Shown one piece after another: positions 1 to 9,325 of a DNA stretch of 19,105 nt. The stretch's first letter is position 1. The number at the start of each line of letters is the position of its first letter. A program made the position numbers and the translations under genes. The DNA comes from Deltaproteobacteria bacterium (lineage in GTDB: Bacteria; Desulfobacterota; Binatia; DP-6): assembly GCA_005879245.1 (NCBI GenBank), contig VBLA01000052.1, positions 1 to 19,105 of the forward strand, given 5' to 3'. Below the pieces are notes generated by a model. The model ran no database searches. It was not told where the DNA came from and was given only the letters and a program-made list of their open reading frames with translations.

Positions 1-2224
1 CCCCCTCTTCTTCCCGTGCGGCGATCTCGGCGGTCGAGGCGCCTCGCCCCAGCAGCCGGCTGGTGACGCCGTAGGAAAAGAAGTTCCGTTGGTTCACCGC
101 GTCGCGCTCGTCGAAGAGGTAGCCCTCGCTGAAGAGCGTCGCGTCGCAGTTGCTTCCCGGCTGCGTGCGCTGCCCGCGCGCCGCGAGCGTGCTGCACGCG
201 GGGAGTCGCGTGTCGAAGATGGGGCGCCCGACCGCCGGCACGAAGAAGTACCGCACCTCGGGCTCGATCGTGTGCTTCACCTTCTCCAACCCGAAGTGGC
301 GGAAGTCGAACACGCGGTCGAACTCGGTTCCCGTCCGGCCCCGAACCTCGGCCACCTCCTGCATGCGATCGGTGTCGAGGCGGGGCTGCTGGGGCGCCGT
401 ACTAAAGTGACGCGCGATGTTGGGGTCGTCCGGCACGACGAACGCGACCTGCTCGCGGTCGGTGAGGTGATAGGCCGTCTCGCGGAGCCCCCCGCTGAGC
501 GAGCCGTTGAGCGCCCGGCCCAAGTGGAAGGGTAGGAAGAGGGAGGGCCCGAAATCGGCCCGCAAGCCGTCGTAGCCGTCCTCACGCTGGTAGTCGACCG
601 TCTCGCCGCTGACCCCGCCGACGAGGTGGTCGTCGAGGAATGCCTTCGCGTGCTCGGCCTCGACCCGCGGCAGCTTCTGCAGCGTGAGGTCCTGCGGGTC
701 GATCAGGTCCTGGTGATAGACGGTCTCGACGCGCGCCAGGCCCGTGCTCCAGCTCTTGATGACGCCCGTTTGCGAGGTCGTGAAGCGCGTGCTCCGGAGC
801 GTGACGTCCTGCCGCGTCGAGATGGCGAAGGTGTCCACCTCGCGCAACAGCTGGTCGTCGCTCACCGCGAACAGATCGAGAAAGAACAGGCTCTTCCAGT
901 AGAACGGCTGAACGTGGTGCCCGGTGACGACGAAGCGGTTCTCCGGGACGTCTGCCGGCTCGCCGGTCGTCGTCACCGTCCCCTGCGAGGTGCCGCGGAT
1001 CTGCTCGTTGTAGTAGGCGCCCCCGAAGCTGCCGTGCGCCTGGCGGGAGAGGAAATAGCGGTACTCGCCGAGGAGACCGACGCGCGCCGCCGTCTCGACG
1101 TCGACCGCCACGGTGGCATCGGTGCTCTTGCTGATGGCCCAGAAGAAGGGCTGCTCGTACTGGAACCCCCGCCGATTCGAGTAGCCGAGGCGCGGCATGA
1201 GGAAGCCACTCTCCCGGTTGGTGCCGGCGGGGAAAGGAAGGTACGGCAGCCAGAACACGGGGACGTCCTTCACCCGGAAGGTCGCGCTCTGGACGAGGCC
1301 CCAGCCCTGGACCTTCACATCCGTCTGCGCCCCCGCGATGCTCCACGACGGCCCTTCGAGACCGCCGCATCGGCACGTCGTGAAGACCCCGCGTGCCACG
1401 CTGTAAAGCGGACCGCCCTGCTTCTCGATCCGTGTGCCCCGCACGGTGTAGCCGCTCGGCTGCAGATCGGCCGTCGCGTTGTCGAACCACCCCGACTCGT
1501 CGTCGAGGTTCAAGTGCGCGAAGTCGCCCTCCATCGTCGCCTGGGGATCCGTCAAGACGACGTGGCCGCGCGCCTCGGCGATGCCGCGTGTGCGGTCGTA
1601 GACGACCTCGTCGGCAGTCAACGTGGTATCGCCGCGCTTGAGCGTGACCCCCCCGCGCGCGGTGAGCGTGTTCGCCTCCTGGTCGTAGGAGAGTGACTCG
1701 GCGTCGACCGCGATCTCGCCTTCGCCGACCTGCTTCGGGCGCGTAACGCGCGGCTGGCCACGCGGTCCCGTCACGACGGTGAGCGGTCGCGACCGGCCGC
1801 GCAGCTCGATCCGTACGTCACCGATCGCGGACGGACGGGAGACGGTGTAGGTGACCGGCTGCCGGACGAACACCGAGACCAGTGTGCCCCCCACCTCGGG
1901 GGAGAGCCGAACCGTGCTCACCAGCGAATCGCCCACGTCGATCGCGGCGGCACGGGGGACCGAGAAATCGCGCAGGAAGAGCAGCACCTCGTCGGTGAAG
2001 GTCTCGCCCGTGCTCGCCGGCCCGCGTGGACCGGTCGGCGGCTTCGCTCCGGGCGTCCGGTCCTCGATCCTCACCTCGGGACGCGCGCGCACCGTTACCG
2101 CGCTCGCCGCGTCCGTGCCGGAGAGCACCTGGACTTCACCCCCCGACGCATCGGCACCGAGCGCGGGGGTGACGGATAAGGCGAACGCGAGCGCGCACGC
2201 CCACCGCCCCATCCCTCCCCTCAT
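1..2224 (-). CDS. lptD: LPS-assembly outer membrane protein LptD, 3' end cut by window edge
   Basis: LptD is the outer-membrane beta-barrel that, with LptE, inserts lipopolysaccharide into the outer leaflet. Reading minus from ATG at 2224 gives about 741 residues with no stop before the window edge, so the C-terminal barrel is missing. A signal peptide is visible (residues 1-23, hydrophobic ALAFALSVTPALG then A). Residues about 75-143 look like an AMIN domain, and about 170-260 form an LptA/OstA-like jellyroll (GEIAVDAESLSYD, LTARGGVTLKRGD). The LptD barrel begins near 270 with family motifs VPVFWLPYLPFPAGT, GFLMPRLGYS and EQPFFWAI. A CRC pair near residue 284 may take part in disulfides, as LptD cysteines do in other species. 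The start overlaps the expected folC stop (ATGA), but that upstream frame now runs straight into it. A second ATG at 2212 is possible. The barrel motifs make the identification firm. Confidence 0.93.
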   Translation of the reverse strand, partial: MRGGMGRWACALAFALSVTPALGADASGGEVQVLSGTDAASAVTVRARPEVRIEDRTPGAKPPTGPRGPASTGETFTDEVLLFLRDFSVPRAAAIDVGDSLVSTVRLSPEVGGTLVSVFVRQPVTYTVSRPSAIGDVRIELRGRSRPLTVVTGPRGQPRVTRPKQVGEGEIAVDAESLSYDQEANTLTARGGVTLKRGDTTLTADEVVYDRTRGIAEARGHVVLTDPQATMEGDFAHLNLDDESGWFDNATADLQPSGYTVRGTRIEKQGGPLYSVARGVFTTCRCGGLEGPSWSIAGAQTDVKVQGWGLVQSATFRVKDVPVFWLPYLPFPAGTNRESGFLMPRLGYSNRRGFQYEQPFFWAISKSTDATVAVDVETAARVGLLGEYRYFLSRQAHGSFGGAYYNEQIRGTSQGTVTTTGEPADVPENRFVVTGHHVQPFYWKSLFFLDLFAVSDDQLLREVDTFAISTRQDVTLRSTRFTTSQTGVIKSWSTGLARVETVYHQDLIDPQDLTLQKLPRVEAEHAKAFLDDHLVGGVSGETVDYQREDGYDGLRADFGPSLFLPFHLGRALNGSLSGGLRETAYHLTDREQVAFVVPDDPNIARHFSTAPQQPRLDTDRMQEVAEVRGRTGTEFDRVFDFRHFGLEKVKHTIEPEVRYFFVPAVGRPIFDTRLPACSTLAARGQRTQPGSNCDATLFSEGYLFDERDAVNQRNFFSYGVTSRLLGRGASTAEIAAREEEG

Positions 2225-3454
2225 AGGTGCGCTTCTGTACCATCCGACGAGCACGACGTCGTCGGCTCCGGCGCGAGACAGCGCGGCGCGCAGCGCCGCG
2301 CGTGCGTCACCGATCGGGTCGACGGGTACACGCCCGGCGAGGGCGGCGGCGAGCGCATCGGGCGCGAGACCACGGCGGCCGACGTGGGTTACGATCGCCG
2401 CGGCGATCTGCGGGACGAGGGTGCGGAGCATCGCCTGCCATGCCTTGTCGGCCATCACCGCGAAGACGAGCATCACCCGGCGCCCACCGACCAGTGCCGG
2501 CAGCTCGGCTGCCAGCGCCTCGATCCCCTCCGGATTGTGGGCACCGTCGAGCAGCACGAGCGGACGCTCGCGCAGGCGCGCGAGCCGCCCCGGCCACACG
2601 ACGGTGGCGAGCCCCTGCCGCACGGCCTCGGACCCGCAGGGGAGCCGATCGCCGACGAGCGCCAGCGCCGTGAGCGCGACGCTCGCGTTGTCGCGCTGAA
2701 AGCCGCCCTGCAAGCCGAGCCGGAGCCCCTCCCAGACCACGCCCGGTCCGCAGAACCTGAAGCCGCCGGGCGATTCCTCGAGCCGCGCGTCGACGCCGGC
2801 CCGCGTCACCGCCACGTTCACCTCCGCTGCCCGCCGACGGATCACCGCCTCGGCCTCGGGCGGCGTCGGCCCGAGCGCGAGTGGCACCCGCGGCTTCAGG
2901 ATGCCGGCCTTCTCTCCCGCGATCGCCGCCAGGTCATGGCCAAGGTACGCCTCGTGGTCGTGCCCGATCGAGGTGATGCAGCTCACGATCGGACGGACGA
3001 GGTTCGTCGCATCGAGGCGCCCGCCGAGGCCCACCTCGATCACGCCGACGTCTACCCCGATCTGCCGGAACCACTCGCACGCGAGCAACGTGGCAAACTC
3101 GAAATGCGTGAGAGCGATGCCGGCCGCGGCGAGGTCGGCGCGCAACTCGGTGACGAGCGCCACGACTGTCGAGCGGGGAATGGTGCATCCGTCGATGCGG
3201 ATGCGCTCGGCGAAGTCGACGAGATGGGGCGACGTGTAGAGTCCGGTCCGGTAGCCGGCCGCCCGCAGCACCGCGTCGAGCATGGCGGCCGTCGATCCCT
3301 TGCCGTTCGTGCCCGCGACGTGGAGGGCGGGGAAGGCCGCCTCGGGGTGTCCGCGGCGCGCGAGCGCTTCCCGCATCCGCTCGAGCTTCAGGTCCCAGCC
3401 GACCGACACCTCGAGCCCGGCGAGATATGCGATCGTGTCCTCGTACGCACCCAC
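2221..3454 (-). CDS. folC: Bifunctional folylpolyglutamate/dihydrofolate synthase, C-terminus apparently damaged
   Basis: FolC is a cytoplasmic Mur-ligase-family enzyme that adds glutamate to dihydropteroate and folates using ATP. From GTG at 3454 the protein shows the P-loop GTNGKGS (residues 48-54), SPHL (75-78), GLGGRLDATN (142-151), SIGHDH (162-167), KAGI (182-185) and, in the C-terminal domain, DGAHNP (303-308) and VFAVMADK. The start lies 3 bp after the accD stop, and GTG gives the expected N-terminus. The oddity is the end. After DDVVLV (near 2250), where the family normally continues with a TGS-like strand, the frame continues GWYRSAP and enters lptD in frame with no stop. A TGA overlapping the lptD ATG exists in another frame at 2221-2223, preceded by GTEAHL. 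A small deletion near 2240-2252, of a length that shifts frame, would explain this. A true FolC-LptD fusion is implausible because LptD needs an N-terminal signal peptide. Confidence 0.85.
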
Positions 3455-3457
3455 GGA

Positions 3458-4300
3458 TCAGGACCCACGTAGGAAGCGCCGCCGCCGCACGACGGCCGGA
3501 CCGGCGAGCAGGGCGAGGAGGCCTGCGAGCGTCGCCCGCAGGGCTGGCCGGGGCACCAGCAGGTCGACCATGCCTCGCTCCCGGAGGGACTCCGCGCGCT
3601 GGAGACCGGTGGGGAGCCGTTGCTGGATCGTCTGTTCGACCACGCGTGGCCCGGCAAAGCCGATCAGCGCCCCGGGCTCGGCCAGGTTGACGTCGCCGAG
3701 GAGCGCGAGGGAGGCGGCCACGCCGCCCGTCGTGGGATCGGTCAGCACGGATAGAAAGGGGACCCGTTGGGCCTGCAAACGGGCAAGGGCCGCCGTCACC
3801 TTCGCCATCTGTAGCAGCGAGAAGATCCCTTCCTGCATGCGCGCCCCGCCCGACGCCGCGAACACGACGAGCGGCAGCCGCTGCCGTCCCGCATGCTCGA
3901 TGAGACGCGCGAGGCGCTCGCCGACCGCGGTCCCCATGCTGCCGCCGAGGAAGCTGAAGTCGAAGACGCCGATCGCGACCGGGTGGCGTCCGATACGCGC
4001 GGTGCCGGTGAGGATCGCCTCGCGACGACCCGTCGCCCGACGCGCCACCGCGAGCCGCTCCACGTACGGGCGACGATCCACGAAGCAGAGCGGATCGGCG
4101 GAGCGCACCTCGGCATCACGCTCGCGAAACGAGCCTCGGTCGACGACCAGACGAAGCCGCTCATCGACGGCGAGACGCCCGTGGTGCCCGCAGTGCGGGC
4201 AGACGTGGAACCGCCGCGCCAGGCGCCTGGAGTCCATCCGCTCCCGGCACCCCGGACAGCGCTCCTCTCCGCGTCCGGCGTCGCTCGACGCGCTGGCCAT
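3458..4300 (-). CDS. accD: Acetyl-CoA carboxylase, carboxyltransferase subunit beta
   Basis: AccD is the beta subunit of the carboxyltransferase that moves carboxyl from biotin to acetyl-CoA, making malonyl-CoA for fatty-acid synthesis in the cytoplasm. The 280-residue protein has the N-terminal zinc ribbon (Cys15, Cys18, Cys34, Cys37 in CPGC and CPHC). The crotonase-like core follows with DFSFLGGSMG (114-123), SGGARMQEG (150-158), LTDPTTGGV (186-194) and GFAGPRVVEQTI (214-225). The length is normal and no break is seen. ATG at 4300 has a GAGG Shine-Dalgarno at 4311-4314. It sits 14 bp after the real trpA stop and 3 bp before folC. The trpA-accD-folC order is a recurrent bacterial linkage. 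The out-of-frame tail of the damaged trpA would read into this gene as far as 4161. Confidence 0.96.
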   Translation of the reverse strand: MASASSDAGRGEERCPGCRERMDSRRLARRFHVCPHCGHHGRLAVDERLRLVVDRGSFRERDAEVRSADPLCFVDRRPYVERLAVARRATGRREAILTGTARIGRHPVAIGVFDFSFLGGSMGTAVGERLARLIEHAGRQRLPLVVFAASGGARMQEGIFSLLQMAKVTAALARLQAQRVPFLSVLTDPTTGGVAASLALLGDVNLAEPGALIGFAGPRVVEQTIQQRLPTGLQRAESLRERGMVDLLVPRPALRATLAGLLALLAGPAVVRRRRFLRGS

Positions 4301-4314
4301 CCGCGGCAGACCTC

Positions 4315-5057
4315 CTATCCCGCGCGGGCGGGGGCAGCGGCGCGCATCGCCTGCCGGACGCTTCCGAGAAAACCCGCCACCCGCGCCGGTGCCCCATCGG
4401 CGCTGCCGTCCTCCACCTGGCGGGCAAGCCGACGCCCACGGGCAGGCTCGTCACCTGCCGCACGCGGCGCACCCACTCCGGCAGCGCGGACGGGAGGTCG
4501 GCGCGTGCGCCCGTCGTACCGAGCACCGAGACGAAGTAGAGAAACCCGCTCGCCGTGCGCGCGATCGTCCGGATACGGGCGGGTGGAGTCGTCGGCGCGA
4601 GGAGCGCGATCAGATCGAGATTGGCGGTACGGGCGGCGGTGCGGAGGTCGTGAGCCTCCTCGGGGGGCAGATCGACGCACAGCAGCCCGTCGGCTCCTGC
4701 CGACGCGGCGTCGCGCGCGAGCTCGGCCACCCCGTAGCGGAAGAACGGGTTGTAGTAGCCGAAGAGGATGAGCGGCTGTGAGATCGTGGCCCGGAGTCGG
4801 CCGACGAGCTCGAGCACGCGCGGGAGCGTCGTCCCGGCCGCGAGCGCGCGCCCCGCGGAGCGTTGCAGGACGGGGCCGTCGGCCATCGGATCCGAGAACG
4901 GCACCCCGAGCTCGATCGCGTCCGCTCCCTCGGCGACCGCCGCCCGCACCAGCGCCTCGCTGGTCGGGAGATCCGGATCCCCCGCCGTGAAGTAGGGCAC
5001 GAGCGCCGCCTCACCCCGGGCGCGGAGCCCAGCGAAGACGGAGGCGATCTGGCTCAC
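4315..5057 (-). pseudogene. trpA: Tryptophan synthase alpha chain, broken by an internal deletion with frameshift
   Basis: TrpA cleaves indole-3-glycerol phosphate to indole and glyceraldehyde-3-phosphate and channels indole to TrpB. The first 210 residues from GTG at 5057 are a normal TIM barrel with catalytic Glu49 and Asp60 (ELGVPFSDPMADGP), FGYYNPF near 99-105 and FVSVLGTTGAR at 175-185. Directly after LPVGVG (codon ending 4428) the frame becomes nonsense. The genuine C-terminus appears in another frame from about 4425 (ARQVEDGSADG, then VAGFLGSVRQAMRAAA) and stops at 4315. Compared with the E. coli protein, about 26 residues (76-79 bp) are missing: the GFGIS turn through the GSAIV segment, both of which bind substrate phosphate. 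As written the product would be misfolded and would end at 4161 inside accD. The start overlaps the trpB stop (GTGA). Sequencing or assembly loss is the likeliest cause; a real null mutation would cause tryptophan auxotrophy. Confidence 0.88.
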
Positions 5058-6277
5058 GCGAGGGTCACTCCCAGGTGGGCGGCCACCGTCGGCATGTCCT
5101 TGTCGCCGCGGCCCGAGAGGTTGACGAGCAGGATCTTCCGGCGATCGAGGCGCGGCGCGAGGCGGACCGCGTGGGCCACCGCGTGGGCGCTCTCCAGCGC
5201 CGGGATGATCCCCTCGGTCGCCGTGAGGAGCCGGAGCGCCTCGACCGCCTCGTCGTCGCCGACCGTGACGTAGCGCGCCCGGCCGCTGTCGCGGAGATGG
5301 GCGTGCTCGGGGCCGACGCCCGGGTAATCGAGCCCGGCGGCGATCGAATGCGCGCTCCGGATCTGTCCGGTCTCGTCCTGCAGGAGGTAGGTCTTGTTGC
5401 CGTGGAGCACGCCCACCTGCCCCGCCGCGAGCGAGGCCGCGTGCGCGCCCGTCTCGAGCCCGCGCCCCGCCGCCTCGACCCCGACGAGCTCGACGCGCGC
5501 ATCGTCACGGAATGCGTGGAAGAGTCCCATGGCGTTGCTGCCGCCGCCGACACAGGCGATGCAGACGTCGGGCAGTCGTCCCGCGGTGGCCCGGATCTGG
5601 CGGCGGGCCTCCTCGCCGATCACCGCCTGGAAGTCGCGCACGATCACGGGATAGGGATGCGGTCCGGCCGTCGAGCCGATCAGGTAGAACGTGTCCTCGA
5701 CGGTCGCGATCCAGTCACGCAGCGCCTCGGTCATGGCATCCTTGAGGGTGCGACTACCGGACTCGACCACGTGGACCGTCGCGCCGAGGAGCTTCATGCG
5801 GAACACGTTCAGGCTCTGTCGCTCGACGTCCTCCGCGCCCATGAAGATCGCGCAGCGCAGCCCGAAGAGCGCGGCGACCGTCGCCGTCGCCACGCCGTGC
5901 TGCCCGGCACCGGTCTCGGCGATGAGCCGCGTCTTCCGGAGACGCCGCGCAAGGAGCGCCTGACCGAGCGTGTTGTTGATCTTGTGCGCACCGGTATGGA
6001 GAAGATCCTCGCGCTTGAGATAGATGCGCGCGCCGCCCAGCCGTCGCGACAGGTGGTCGGCGAAGTAGAGCCGCGTGGGCCGCCCCGCATAGCGCTTGAG
6101 CCAGCCGTGCAGCTCGCGCTGGAAGCTCGCGTCGCGCTTCAGCCGCGCATACGCGCGCTCGAGGACGAGCAGCGCGGGCATGAGCGTCTCGGAGACATAG
6201 CGGCCCCCGTAGACGCCGAAATGGCCGCCCGCGTCAGGCAGCCTTGGCGGCGCGGATGAAGGCTTCGATCTTGCCAT
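5054..6277 (-). CDS. trpB: Tryptophan synthase beta chain
   Basis: TrpB is the PLP enzyme that condenses indole with serine to give tryptophan, working as an alpha2-beta2 complex with TrpA. From ATG at 6277 it has 407 residues, a normal length. Visible are the opening [18 protein letters not shown], the PLP lysine Lys99 in [19 protein letters not shown] (121-128), the phosphate-cup GGGSNA (244-249), [12 protein letters not shown] (355-366) and NLSGRGDKD (386-394). The open frame runs upstream to 6475, but that part is only trpF read in another frame, and the family N-terminus fits ATG 6277. The start lies inside trpF, giving a 44-nt overlap; no usable later start codon is seen. The stop overlaps the trpA GTG start. 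The coding sequence is intact. Confidence 0.97.
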   Translation of the reverse strand: MARSKPSSAPPRLPDAGGHFGVYGGRYVSETLMPALLVLERAYARLKRDASFQRELHGWLKRYAGRPTRLYFADHLSRRLGGARIYLKREDLLHTGAHKINNTLGQALLARRLRKTRLIAETGAGQHGVATATVAALFGLRCAIFMGAEDVERQSLNVFRMKLLGATVHVVESGSRTLKDAMTEALRDWIATVEDTFYLIGSTAGPHPYPVIVRDFQAVIGEEARRQIRATAGRLPDVCIACVGGGSNAMGLFHAFRDDARVELVGVEAAGRGLETGAHAASLAAGQVGVLHGNKTYLLQDETGQIRSAHSIAAGLDYPGVGPEHAHLRDSGRARYVTVGDDEAVEALRLLTATEGIIPALESAHAVAHAVRLAPRLDRRKILLVNLSGRGDKDMPTVAAHLGVTLA

Positions 6278-6845
6278 GGTCCTTTCGCCCCGGGCGGTCC
6301 TCCACCCCGGAGGCCACGTCGACGGCGAAGGGTCTGAGACGAGCAACGACCCCCGCCACGGTTTCTGGCCGAAGCCCGCCCGCAACGAACAGGCGCCCGG
6401 CCGGCAGGCCGGTGGCGGCCGCCGGGTCGAGCGGGCGGCCCGTACCTCCGGCACGACCGAGCTCGTAGCTGTCAATCAAGAGGTAGTCGGTCGCGTAGCG
6501 GGCCCCTTCGTGAGCGAGATCGGCCCCCGGCCGTGCCCGGAGCGCCTTGATCGTCCGCCACGGCCAGCCCGCGCAGTACGCGGAGTCCTCGTCGCCGTGG
6601 AACTGGAGCGCGGCGAGACCCACCACCGCGGCGATCTCCTCGACGCGCACCCGCGGCGCATCCACGAAGACCCCGACCAGCGGCGTCGCCGGGACCGCGT
6701 CCGCGATGGCGCGCGCCCGTTCCGGCTCGACGTAGCGGGGACTCGCGGGATGGAAGTTGAGGCCGATGAAATCCGCGCCCGCCGCGGCTGCCGCGCGGGC
6801 GTCGTCCACCGTGCAGACACCGCAGATCTTCACCTTCACCGGCAT
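6234..6845 (-). CDS. trpF: Phosphoribosylanthranilate isomerase
   Basis: TrpF performs the Amadori rearrangement of N-(5-phosphoribosyl)anthranilate to CdRP, the third step of tryptophan synthesis. About 203 residues from ATG at 6845 form a complete small TIM barrel: VKICGV with catalytic Cys8, [34 protein letters not shown] with catalytic Asp125, [19 protein letters not shown] and [15 protein letters not shown]. The alternative GTG at 6851 adds two residues. Either start lies inside the 3' end of trpC (10 or 16 nt overlap), and its own 3' end overlaps trpB by 44 nt, suggesting translational coupling on both sides. TrpF is separate from TrpC, unlike the fused TrpCF of enteric bacteria. Confidence 0.96.
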   Translation of the reverse strand: MPVKVKICGVCTVDDARAAAAAGADFIGLNFHPASPRYVEPERARAIADAVPATPLVGVFVDAPRVRVEEIAAVVGLAALQFHGDEDSAYCAGWPWRTIKALRARPGADLAHEGARYATDYLLIDSYELGRAGGTGRPLDPAAATGLPAGRLFVAGGLRPETVAGVVARLRPFAVDVASGVEDRPGRKDHGKIEAFIRAAKAA

Positions 6846-7612
6846 AGCCACTCGGCCAGCGCGCCCCCCGGGTCGGGACGCTCCATGAACGCCTCGCCCA
6901 CGAGCACCGCGCGGGCTCCCGCCGCGAGCATCCGGTGCAAATCCGCGGGCGACCGGATGCCACTCTCCGCCACCACCAGCGCCCCCGCCGGCGCCCGCGG
7001 GGCAAGCCGTTCCGTCGTCGCGAGCGTCACCGCGAAGCTACCGAGGTCGCGATTGTTGATGCCGATCAGTGTCGCGCCCGCCGCGGCCGCCCACGCGAGC
7101 TCCGCCTCGTCGTGCACCTCCACCAGGACATCCAGCCTCGCCTCCCGCGCGGCCGCGAGCAGGACCGCGCCCGTCTCGGGGTCGACGGCTGCAACGATCA
7201 GCAGGACGGCGTCGGCGCCCCAGGCCCGGGCCTCCTCGACCTGATAGGGATCGATCAGGAAGTCCTTGCGCAGACACGGGAGCCGCGAAGCCTCTCGCGC
7301 CAGGGCGAGGTCGTCGAGTGCGCCACCGAAGAAGGGACCGTCGGTGAGCACCGAGAGGGCCGTGGCGCCGCCACGGGCATACCCGTGCGCGAGCTCGGCC
7401 ACGTCGTACCCGGAGCGGATCGTTCCCCGCGACGGCGAGGCGCGCTTCAGCTCGGCGATCACCGCCGGAGCCGGCGCCGCGGCTAGGGCGGCGCCGAACG
7501 GCCGGCGGGGCGCGCCGTAGAGCGGCCGGTCGCGGAGCGCGCTCACGGGCGCGGCCTGGCGGCGCCCGGCCACTTCCTTCCGCTTGGCAGCGATGATCCG
7601 CTCCAGGATCAT
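6836..7612 (-). CDS. trpC: Indole-3-glycerol-phosphate synthase
   Basis: TrpC closes the indole ring, converting CdRP to indole-3-glycerol phosphate with loss of CO2 and water. The 258-residue protein is a stand-alone TIM barrel of normal length. Motifs include the start [27 protein letters not shown] (51-63, with catalytic Glu54 and Lys56), LSVLTDGPFFGG, LRKDFLIDPYQ (with catalytic Lys116), VEVHDEAEL (Glu165), GINNRDL (184-190), VAESGIRSP and GEAFM. The ATG at 7612 overlaps the trpD stop as ATGA, and its own end overlaps trpF. No breaks are seen. Confidence 0.97.
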   Translation of the reverse strand: MILERIIAAKRKEVAGRRQAAPVSALRDRPLYGAPRRPFGAALAAAPAPAVIAELKRASPSRGTIRSGYDVAELAHGYARGGATALSVLTDGPFFGGALDDLALAREASRLPCLRKDFLIDPYQVEEARAWGADAVLLIVAAVDPETGAVLLAAAREARLDVLVEVHDEAELAWAAAAGATLIGINNRDLGSFAVTLATTERLAPRAPAGALVVAESGIRSPADLHRMLAAGARAVLVGEAFMERPDPGGALAEWLCR

Positions 7613-8646
7613 CCCGTACGTCCCGCCGCCATGTGCCGGTCGGTAAACGCCACCAAGCGGGCGAGCAATTCGACCGCCGCCCCGCCATCGATCGCCGCCG
7701 CGGCGCGGGCGGCCCCTTCCCGGAGATCCGCCGCAGCATCCGCGACGACGAGGGCGGCGGCCGCGTTGAGACAGACGATGTCGCGTGCCGGCCCTCGCTC
7801 TCCGCCAAGCACCGCGCGCAGCCGACCGGCCGCGTCGGCGGCAGACGCGACGCGGAGTGCCCGGGTGGGGGCGGACGCGAGTCCCGCCTCCGCCGGAGTC
7901 ACGCTCCGCTCCCGGATCTCTCCTCCCACGACTTCGGCGACGGCGGTTTCACCCTCGAGGCTCATCTCGTCGATGCCGCCCGCCCCGTGCACGACCCACG
8001 CGCGCTCGGCGCCCAGCCGGACGAGCACCTCGGCAACCGGCCTGAGCCACCCGCGATCGTAGACGCCGATCACCTGCCGCCGCACCCGCGCCGGGTTCGT
8101 GAGCGGGCCAAGCAGGTTGAAGATGGTGCGGAGGCCGAGCGCGCGCCGCACGGGAGCGGCATGGCGCATGGCGGGCTGGAGCGCGGGTGCGTAGAGGAAC
8201 ACGAAGCCGACCGTCCGCAGACACGCACCGAGCGCCGCGACGGGCAGCTCGAGCGTGACGCCGAGGGCCTCCAGCACATCGGCCCCACCGACCGTCCCCG
8301 ACACCGCGCGGTTTCCATGCTTGGCAACCGGGACTCCGGCCGCGGCGGCGACCAGCCCGGCGGCGGTCGACACGTTGAGCAGCCCGGCGCCATCCCCGCC
8401 CGTCCCGCAGGTGTCGATCGCCCCGGGCGGCACGTCGGGAATCACGACCGCGCGCGCCCGGAGCGCGCGTGCCGCCCCTGCCAGCTCCGCGACCGTCTCG
8501 CCCTTCATGCGCAGGGAGACGAGGAATCCTGCGATCTCGGCCACGCCCGCCCGCCCGCCGAGAATCTCGTCCACGACGGCCGACATCTCCGCCTCCTCGA
8601 GATCCCGGCGGTCGACCACGCGCGCGATCGCGTCCCGCAACGTCAC
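7609..8646 (-). CDS. trpD: Anthranilate phosphoribosyltransferase
   Basis: TrpD transfers phosphoribosyl from PRPP to anthranilate, the second step of tryptophan synthesis. The open frame extends upstream to 9105, but that extension lies over trpG. The real start is GTG at 8646, which overlaps the trpG stop (GTGA) and gives 345 residues beginning [16 protein letters not shown], the usual family start. The PRPP-binding loop DTCGTGGDG (78-86), NVST (91-94), KHGNRAVSG (109-117; the common form has Ser where this has Ala113) and [12 protein letters not shown] (175-186) are present. It forms dimers in other species and is separate from TrpG here. Intact. Confidence 0.96.
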   Translation of the reverse strand: MTLRDAIARVVDRRDLEEAEMSAVVDEILGGRAGVAEIAGFLVSLRMKGETVAELAGAARALRARAVVIPDVPPGAIDTCGTGGDGAGLLNVSTAAGLVAAAAGVPVAKHGNRAVSGTVGGADVLEALGVTLELPVAALGACLRTVGFVFLYAPALQPAMRHAAPVRRALGLRTIFNLLGPLTNPARVRRQVIGVYDRGWLRPVAEVLVRLGAERAWVVHGAGGIDEMSLEGETAVAEVVGGEIRERSVTPAEAGLASAPTRALRVASAADAAGRLRAVLGGERGPARDIVCLNAAAALVVADAAADLREGAARAAAAIDGGAAVELLARLVAFTDRHMAAGRTG

Positions 8647-9325
8647 GGCCGCCCTGTCCCACCCGACCGCTCGGCAAGCGCGGGGTTGCTCCGCGGCGGC
8701 AGGCGGGCGAGGAAGTTCGCCAGGAGGCGCTTCCCCTCGAGCGTGAGGATCGACTCCGGGTGAAACTGTACTCCTTCGACGGCCAGCGTCCGATGCCGGA
8801 CGCCCATGATCTCGTCGTCCAGAGTCCACGCCGAGCGCTCGAGCACGGGCGGGAGCGCGTCCGGATCGATCACCAGCGAGTGGTAGCGCGTCGCCTCGAA
8901 GGGGAGCGCCACCCCTTCGAACAGCCCCCGGCCGTCGTGATGAATGGCCGAGGTCTTGCCGTGCATGATCCGCCGGGCGCGAACGATCGGTCCTCCGAAC
9001 GCCGCCGCGATCGCCTGGTGCCCGAGGCAGACGCCGAGGATGGGGATCGTCCCGGCGAAGCGCTCGATGAGGGGCACGGAGATCCCGGCCTGGCGCGGTG
9101 TACACGGACCCGGCGAGATGACGACGGCGTCGGGTCGGAGCGTCGCGACCTCCTCGAGCGTGATCGCGTCGTTCCGGCGCACGTCGACCTCGGCGCCGAG
9201 CTCGCCGAGGTACTGCACGAGGTTGTAGGTGAAGGAGTCGTAGTTGTCGATCATCAACAGACGCTTCGCCGAGGCTTCGCTTGACGGACGCTTCGGCAAG
9301 CCTACGCGACTCCCCTCCCGCCCGG

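Noticed and set aside
1..3454. A real FolC-LptD fusion protein
   Set aside because: FolC is cytoplasmic and LptD needs an N-terminal signal peptide, which is present right after the lptD ATG; the FolC C-terminal motif is missing, so a small deletion is more likely.
626..5273. Several plus-strand open frames of 270-500 codons opposite lptD, folC, accD and trpA
   Set aside because: They are Arg/Ala/Pro-rich shadow translations of genuine minus-strand genes with no family motifs.
5054..6475. Long N-terminal extension of TrpB upstream of 6277
   Set aside because: That stretch is trpF read in another frame; the TrpB family N-terminus matches the ATG at 6277.
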